DNA from: Cryptomeria japonica
Taxonomy: Eukaryota; Streptophyta; Pinopsida; Cupressales; Cupressaceae
DNA length: 64,000 bases
Reading direction: 5' to 3'
NCBI RefSeq assembly: GCF_030272615.1
Contig: NC_081409.1
Span: forward strand, 22,568,260-22,632,259
Every line of letters starts with the position of its first letter. Position 1 is the first letter of the stretch. Positions 57,641 through 64,000 of this stretch are shown here, one piece after another. The notes beneath the pieces were generated by a model, which did not search any database, was not told the DNA's origin, and saw only the letters and a program-made list of their open reading frames with translations. Made by a program: the position numbers and the translations under genes.

Positions 57641-58600
57641 TTTGACCATATCATTCACCCCCTCAGTGAAAGAGGACAAATCGAAAAACAAGTTGCTGCT
57701 GGTATGAAGGAAGAAAATGAGATGGTAAGAGTGTGTAGTGGTTTTGTTGTCTACACACCTACAAATAAAAGATGGACCACTACTACATGTGTTAGTGGTT
57801 GGAAAATTTGCAATTGGGATCAGATGCAAATTGATACAAGAAGACAAGAGTTATAGGAAGGTGCTCCATCAATAATGATGGACCGGCAGAATAAACTAGT
57901 ATGTGCAGGATGTTACCGACATGTATGCTAACAAGTACTTGTAGGTTATGTAAGACAATGAGGTTTGGGATCATTGCATTAGCCCCGATAGCATGGAATG
58001 AGGAGTTTATGTCTCAGGTGGTATTGGAGAAGACCTCAATGACATATAGTGGCCCGATTGTTGATCATTTATGCATGCATCCTTTGTGGGCTAACCAGTT
58101 TGATTTATGGCATGATGACGATATTGTATGGCATTGTGTACATTCACGATCATGTCATATGTCGTGGTAGATATAATGGAGCTGATAGATCATTAGATTG
58201 ATCACATATGCATAACTCAACTGGTATAAGGAGTAGTTTGGCTCTGGTTTTGGACTAATCGACAATGAGGACCTGAGATGCATGACTCAAGGGGAGTTGA
58301 CAACCATGTTTTTTGACTAGTATCAGACTTGCTGGACACAGAGGGTGTGCAAGTGTGTATGGTTGTACCAGTATGTTTGAGTTTTTGGAGGTATCTAGGA
58401 TTGTGAGATATTTTAGTCTATCCAATTGAAATAACAATTGGAACACTAAGAATTTCATTTGACGACGCATCATCATCGATGAGTTCCTGTTGAATAACCT
58501 TAACAAGGAGAGGGTTGACTGAAATCATGTTAAGTGTTAGCCATGGTTTCATTTTTCAACATGTATGGTGATATGCTAATCCAGTGTTGTGATGATGAGG
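57641..58600. other. Unassigned stretch between E and G2
   Basis: Some degraded coding-like sequence of E may extend to about 57,860. Beyond that I see no domain, LTR terminus or repeat. The truncation points of both neighbours must lie here. Confidence 0.4.
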
Positions 58601-60307
58601 TTTGACTTCCAAAATAATTCAAATACCTTATTCATTAGGTCCAAAATCTTTTCCATTATAACCAAGTTGTAATACAAGTTTATATCCATGACCATAAATG
58701 TCTTGTAATTCCTTGAATGAAGGAGGTTTCGTATAGAAAAGGTGATCGATATGATAAGCATTACCCAACTTTGTGGATGCATAATCATCCTTTGTAGCTG
58801 AAGTGAAAGAAATTTTTGGGAAACTTAGATGGATGGGGACAACCTTGTATTCTCTGACATAAGAGTCAGTAAAATCTAAAGATCCCCAACCGTCACCTAA
58901 GCATGAATTTGCCTTCGATGGAGAAGATGACTTAATTGGAGAGGACTTGATGGAAGTAGACTCCAATGTTTGTACTTCAGGGGGATCTAGCTTCAAGGAT
59001 TTTTCTTTTGTAGAATCACGCTCGGGTGATTTTTCCTTCATGGCATCTTGTGTTCTCATGACTTCTTCCTTCTTCTATTCTTCCTTTCTAGGGGACGAGA
59101 TAGAGGTAGAATTTGTCATCGAAGAAGACTAAGTAGGTACATAATTTTGGAATGAGGGTGCCACTGAGGCTTGGCCAACTGCCACTATTTGACATAAATT
59201 CATAGCTTTAGGGTTAGTCATAACTGTGACAACTTGATTGTTAGCTACAAACTTCACCAATCCATGAAGTGTAGATGAAACAAATCCCAAGGCATGAAGC
59301 CATGGTTTTCCTAGAAGGAGATTATATGATAAAGGACCTAACATCACAAGTATAAGGGTAGGGATAGTGATAGAACCAACCTTTAAGGACAATATGATGG
59401 TCCCTATGATAGTTTTACCATTGTTATCAATCCTCAGATGAACAAGGAGGAAGTTGCCAAGGAGTTTGGGTCCACCTTTATTTTGGTAGCAAATATAAAC
59501 TACAAAAATTCAATGCAAAGACTGTATCAATGAGCATTCATCTTATACCAATGCCATTTATCATCAGAGGATTCGCTAGATTTCTTACTTTGGGAGGTGA
59601 AAGTTCATGCGGATAGAAAGTAATATTTGGTGAATCCACACGAATATGATCCATCAACACATCCACATCTGTCGACCTCACAAAAGAAGGAAGAAAGATC
59701 TTTTGCAAAGCTTCCTGTAGCATACCTTGATACATCGAAGTAGTTTGAATAAAATCCCAAAGTGAGATATTAGAGGAGTAACTTTAAGTTGCCCAATAAG
59801 ATTGTAATCACTAGGTTGCTTATCTACCAACATAGGTGCCTTAGGAAGACTAGGTTGAGAAGGTGGTAAAGAAATTTGTGGTTGTTCAGGAGTTTATTTG
59901 TTTTCCTGAGTATTGTATGTACAAGAAATGGTGTTATAAGATGGTTTCTTGGATTGCATGAATCTATTATATAAGTCAGAAGTTTCTCCTTTAAAAGGTT
60001 TCCCATTAGTGGAATTAATTTTCTTAGGAGAAGGACTTGTTGTAGTCACACGAATGTAAGGTCTTTTAGTCCTTTGAGGGGCTCCAAAGACAATAATAAC
60101 ATTCATCGACTTCTCATCTTCAAATGAGGATGTCATAGAGGATGACTCCTTTTTTATGTCCCATTTAGAAAGAGGTGCTTCTAAGAAGTCATCTATAACT
60201 TTATCCCATGTGTCAAAGTCATGCCTAGAGAATGCTTTATCGAAAGCATCAAACTCTAAAAGAAAGAGATCCGATATTAGGCGGTTTCGCATCAGGTTTA
60301 CCAAAAA
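58601..60307 (-). pseudogene. Element G2: decayed relative of G1 (gag-tail, protease, G-patch-like)
   Basis: Minus strand, N to C: FDAFDKAFSRHDFDTWDKVIDDFL and a TKRPYIRVTTTSPSPKK linker (60,304-59,894); a YQGMLQEALQKIFLP block matching G1 GMLQDALKDLNVP (59,735-59,538); a protease whose active site is degraded to LIDTVFALNFC near 59,520; YNLLLGKPWLHALGFVSSTLH (59,392-59,129); an acidic linker with WGSLDF (about 58,880); and a G-patch-like IYGHGYKLVLQLGYNGKDFG ending in a stop at 58,628. Several stops and frame changes occur. It lacks capsid, RT and integrase, like G1, and is cut off near 58,600. Confidence 0.78.
60286..60307 (-). other. G2 primer-binding site
   Basis: Minus strand TTTTTGGTAAACCTGATGCG directly follows the LTR. 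It is a diverged form of the G1/F site (TGGTGAACCCGACG). Confidence 0.65.
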
Positions 60308-60707
60308 TGTAGAGGAGGAAATTTTCCACCTCTATGATGATGAATCTTAGAAGACAAATTAATCCATTGCTACCTCACTCAAACTAGCGCTAAGATGAGC
60401 CAGGGGACAACAAATCTAAACCTATTCTAAGACAAAAATGAAAAACAACTTTAAATCAAACAAATGACAAGATATGAAAATCAGGATTAACAAAATAACA
60501 TAAATTTTAAAGTAGTTTATACCACAGAGTTGGGGAGCTCTCAGGTCCTAGATGCCAGTGCGGGGCACAGACTACAATGCAACATGTTGTCGTCTATATG
60601 GCTCATGGACACAAAAAACTCTAGAAACTCTATTGTAGCTTCTCTCCAACACGTAGGACCTATTCGTCACCTGTACACATGAAGATGAGAAAATTGTTGG
60701 GGGATGT
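60308..60707 (-). repeat. G2 5' LTR, partial
   Basis: Minus-strand LTR ending ...CCTCTACA (plus start TGTAGAGGAGG), cut at 60,707 by the LTR of element D. Only 400 bases remain in the window. GATGT at 60,703-60,707 may be the left copy of the D duplication. Confidence 0.6.
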
Positions 60708-61684
60708 TGTTGGAATCCAAGAACACTGAGAGGGGAGGGGGGGGTGAATCAGTGTTCTACCGGTAAATGAATTTCTGAACTTATTGCTTATGAATTGGTT
60801 AACAGTAAAAAAAATTAAAGTGCATAAACCAAATAACACATAAATCAACAACACCATAACACCAATATTTATACGTGGAAAACCTTGTAAAGGGAAAAAC
60901 CACAATGGGCCTGATACCCACAATATCTATATACTTGATCAAGGTATACAAATATTACATAGAGGGGGTTGCACATGCAATTAGGCTCACCGCCTAGAAC
61001 TCACTGTTCAAATAGAAGTCTCACTAACTTACACTACTTTACACAATTATTACATACAAAAATGAACTTATTGAATGCATCTGACCATGTTGGATAAGTT
61101 CCGGTTAAAGCTCTGTCAACCACTAGGAACTAGTTTACTGATACTTTGTTCTGCTAGTGGTTGAGACTATGCACATGAAACTACACACAAAATATTTCAC
61201 TCACTGACCAAATCATATACCATCCATCTCTGACTGATTCATATCCAAAATCACATCTTCATTAATGTAAAATCCATTTCTAAAAAGATCTCCCTTAAAT
61301 ACTCTTTATCTTTTCACCATGTCGGCCTCAATGAAGAAAATAAACCTGTTGGCTTTCGGATCATAACGTAAATCATGCATTATCTCGATGATCATGTTGA
61401 TGTCAGTCTTCAAACGCTACCATAAATTCCACAAGTGATTTCACTGGGGTCCCAAAATACCTTAACCAGGTCCTATACTTAACTGGGTCCCAAATACACA
61501 TTACCGGTACCAAGACTAACTGGTTAAGAAGACTAAAACAAAGTATGTGTATGTCGGTTGTGTATGGTGTATACTAGTTGGCCCAATGAATCCTGATGAG
61601 AAATATCAATACTTGAAGATGATTTCCGATCAATGATAACCCTAAATGCAATTCACCTTACCGGATGAGTGTCAATTGCCAACA
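60708..61684 (-). repeat. Element D 3' LTR
   Basis: A 977-base LTR, termini TGTTGGCAATTG and TTGGATTCCAACA on the minus strand. It has a TATAAATA-like box at about 60,866-60,874 (minus) inside the GGGTTTTCC-type core shared with B, and a CACCCCCC...CTCTCAGTG block near 60,735-60,765. Confidence 0.85.
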
Positions 61685-61855
61685 ATCTCCCCCTTTAACA
61701 TTGATGGCAACACTCATGTGAAAAATGATACCATCTTTGAATCTGCTCCCCTTGATATGTACATACATGCAATTATATACATCAAGTATACTCCCCTTGT
61801 GATTTACATCCATTTTTCATTGTACTTCTCTCCCTTTGACATCAATGACAAAGCA
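61685..61855 (-). promoter_or_regulatory. Element D double polypurine tract
   Basis: Minus strand AAAGGGGGAGAT abuts the LTR at 61,684, and GATGTCAAAGGGAGAGAAG lies at about 61,828-61,850, the same layout as in A and B. Confidence 0.75.
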
Positions 61856-62169
61856 GGGTGCCCACAAAAAATGTTGTACAAATATATACATATACCGGTT
61901 CCTAAACATGTTTCAAAATGTCAGCATACAAAATCTTCAAAAATAAAAAAGTATGTGTCCCAACCTTTCTTAAGAGAATCAAGAATGGAGGTGAATCCAT
62001 TCAAGAGACTGGCATAATATTCAATTACCTCAGATTCTATGGGATCCTCCTTCTGCATATTAGATATACACTCTGTCTTATGGAATAGCAGGTTATCAAG
62101 CCGAGGACCAATAAAATTTATGAGCTTTGTAGCTCTCTTTATTATGTTGTCCCTTTCCTTCTCTAATCT

Positions 62170-63962
62170 CTAAATTTGATCCATAACCACCAAAATTGGA
62201 ACATCAAAAGAACTAGTTAAATTCATTGTCGGGTTATAAGAATTAGAAATCTGGATCAAGTTATCTTTACAATCCAAAATTTTCTTGTTTATGGAAGTTG
62301 TAAGCTTTGAAAAATCTAGACAAGTCTTATAAACCTTTTCTCCTTTTGTTGATGTTGCATCAATGGACTGTAAACATGTTTGTTGCTTAGCCTTCTCAGA
62401 TGAAATCATCTATAGAAATGTTTGCTTCTGGGCCTCAACAAATTTATTCTTAGCCTCAGTTATTCAAATCTTAACCAAAGAATCATAATGCTTAGGAATA
62501 AAATTAATGATCTCTTGTCATTTAATAGATGATCTTGTGCTCTCCTTTGCCTGGAATTCTGGTACTAACCGGTTCATAACTTCAAAATTTTTTTGTATCA
62601 ATTCTCTCTCTTTAGATTCCTCCTGAGCCAATTCCTATGTAGCTTGTGCCTGGAGTGCTGCAGTAGCCAAAATTTTCTCTGCCAGTGACATTTTATGATA
62701 AGGCTTGTCAAATCTGATAGAAAATTGTGGCATTTTCCCTTTGACTAAAGATGATGTGTCAATTGCCAAACTAGAAGGGAAGTCTATCATTGTTTGGTTG
62801 CCTTTGTCTGCCGGTGATTTATCTTTTGGAACCTTTACCTCTTGTGCACCGGTGGCTTTACCACTTGGTGCCTCACTCACTGTGGGTTCATCATCTCTGA
62901 CCTTATCCTTTGAATCTTTATCCTTTACAATATCTACCTCTATATCTTGTACATTCTCTACCAAAGGATTCTGAGTATCCTCAGTTTCAAAATTGGACTC
63001 ACTAGCCGGTTGAGTAGTAATCAGTGGAGTGCTAACCGACGGATCAATATTTACATTATGCTCATTAGATTTTATTGATTCCTTATCCCATGGTAATTGA
63101 ATATTATGAGATTGTACAAAACTGGGACTCAACTCATATCCAAGACTTAAAATAATTCTGACCCAAATATTGATTGTCTCTTTTTGGATTTCTTCAATTT
63201 TGTCTAACATTAAGTTATTTATCTGGTGTTTAGGATTGAATTCTATTGAACTTGTCTTGTTGATTAAATCTACAATCTCTAGTGGAGTTATTGATGGACA
63301 AAGATTAACTAATTCTCTCTTTTATTTGGTAGTCCAAAGTTTGAGCATGCAATTTCCGGACTTCTAATTTATCATACAACTCCTTAGGCAAAATTTTCTC
63401 TAAATCAATCAAAGTCCTACTGAAAGAGTCAAGATATAAAACAATAGCTTCCTCAAGCTACTTCTTATATTTATCATCAAAATAATCAAAGAATGTAGAG
63501 ATATTATCCAAACCAAATTACCATCATTAATGATATGATCAATAATATCTTGAAAATCTAACTTCTTCTTCTAGTTCTCCTCTTTGCTTTCAGTTTAGAT
63601 TGCTCATCAGCCTTAGGCTTCCGCTTATGTACAATTGTGATTTTGGGAGTCTTTCAGGGATGCTCCTTTTCTGATTCTTTCTTCTGTTCTTCCTTCTTTT
63701 CCCTTACAACCCTTGCAAAAACACCTTTCTTCTTCAGAGTTTGTTTGATTTCTTCATCAGATTCAGTCTCCTCTGAAGATACAGTCATGTATTGCCTAGC
63801 CGCTTTTTTTTTTCTCTTTACTGATTCCTTCGACTTAGGACTGACAGGCTCACCAGATGGTGCTTCTAGTTGTCTGGATGTCTTTGTTGTAACCAAGACC
63901 ACATTAGGGGTTGCTTGAGCTGCCTTCTTTGCTTCTCTTTCCTCTTTCCTTTTCTGTTTCAT
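62170..63962 (-). pseudogene. Element D unrecognised ORF, C-terminal half
   Basis: Minus-strand coding remnants: a basic Lys/Glu block (MKQKRKEEREAKKAAQ ... KRKKKAARQ) at 63,962-63,654; a broken segment; a 191-codon frame at 63,210-62,635 with WVRIILSLGYELSP, an acidic VKDKDSKDKVRDDEP region and PSGKATGAQEVKV; and a coiled-coil-like end with MISSEKAKQQ at 62,409-62,170. The PSG.ATG and I.SEKAK motifs match element A. No enzymatic domain is seen. Stops and shifts indicate a dead copy. Confidence 0.6.
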
Positions 63963-64000
63963 CTCTTCCTTTCTCTAGGATTCAAGGATTTTAACTTTTT

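Larger units (their letters stand above)
60708..64000 (-). mobile_element. Element D: A-family element, incomplete at right edge
   Basis: A 3' LTR (60,708-61,684), double polypurine tract and coding region are on the minus strand; the 5' part lies beyond the window. It shares with A the LTR start (TGTTGGCAATTGACACTCAT), the tract pair and at least two protein motifs. It is therefore a second copy of the same family in the same orientation. Confidence 0.8.

Noticed and set aside
1-64000. A host protein-coding gene anywhere in the window.
   Set aside because: Every frame with recognisable domains belongs to an LTR element, and the remaining open frames are short and lack support.

Overview
The window is a block of nested LTR retrotransposons with no convincing host gene. 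It comes from a plant nuclear genome. The support is plant-type Ty1/copia elements primed by initiator-Met tRNA, Sirevirus-like elements with repeated polypurine tracts, and a Ty3/gypsy element with a second, archaeal-type RNase H typical of the plant Tat group. The density of insertions and the wide range of insertion ages suggest a very large genome; a conifer or other gymnosperm is my guess, and nothing here proves it.

Left half (1-35,300). The oldest layer, element A, lies on the minus strand and is cut into pieces: its 3' LTR runs off the left edge (1-150), and its body continues at 151-591, 17,131-19,556 and 34,658-35,297. Two elements broke it. G1 (592-17,125, minus, target duplication TGAAG) is a Ty3/gypsy-type element with gag-tail, protease and G-patch-like parts but no reverse transcriptase or integrase. 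G1 was then hit by a solo LTR of its own family (12,060-13,696, duplication AGTAA) and by C1 (4,305-10,692, plus, duplication GTTAT), a nearly intact copia element. The second breaker is B (19,557-34,652, plus, duplication CTTGT), a decayed Sirevirus-like copia element. Its 5' LTR is interrupted by unassigned sequence X, which itself holds C2 (20,942-25,864, minus), a TNT1/Tork-like copia.

Right half (35,300-64,000). A promoter-bearing, LTR-like AT-rich stretch (H) precedes F (38,658 to about 54,182, plus), a large Tat-type gypsy element with gag, protease, G-patch linker, RT, RNase H, archaeal RNase H and integrase, four in-frame stops and one frameshift. Its 3' LTR is cut at 54,183 by a Sirevirus-like LTR (G), followed by the LTR tail and gag of another Sirevirus-like element (E). 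Next are G2 (about 58,600-60,707, minus), a decayed relative of G1, and D (60,708 to beyond the right edge, minus), a member of the same family as A.

How the parts relate. G1 and F share a 20-base primer-binding site and a homologous protease/G-patch module, so F-like elements are candidate mobilisers of G1-like elements. A and D share LTR start, double polypurine tract and LTR core with B, so their unrecognised ORF probably travels with Sirevirus machinery. LTR divergence, counted by hand, orders the insertions: B about 8 percent, G1 about 3 percent, C1 0.75 percent, F about 0.2 percent.
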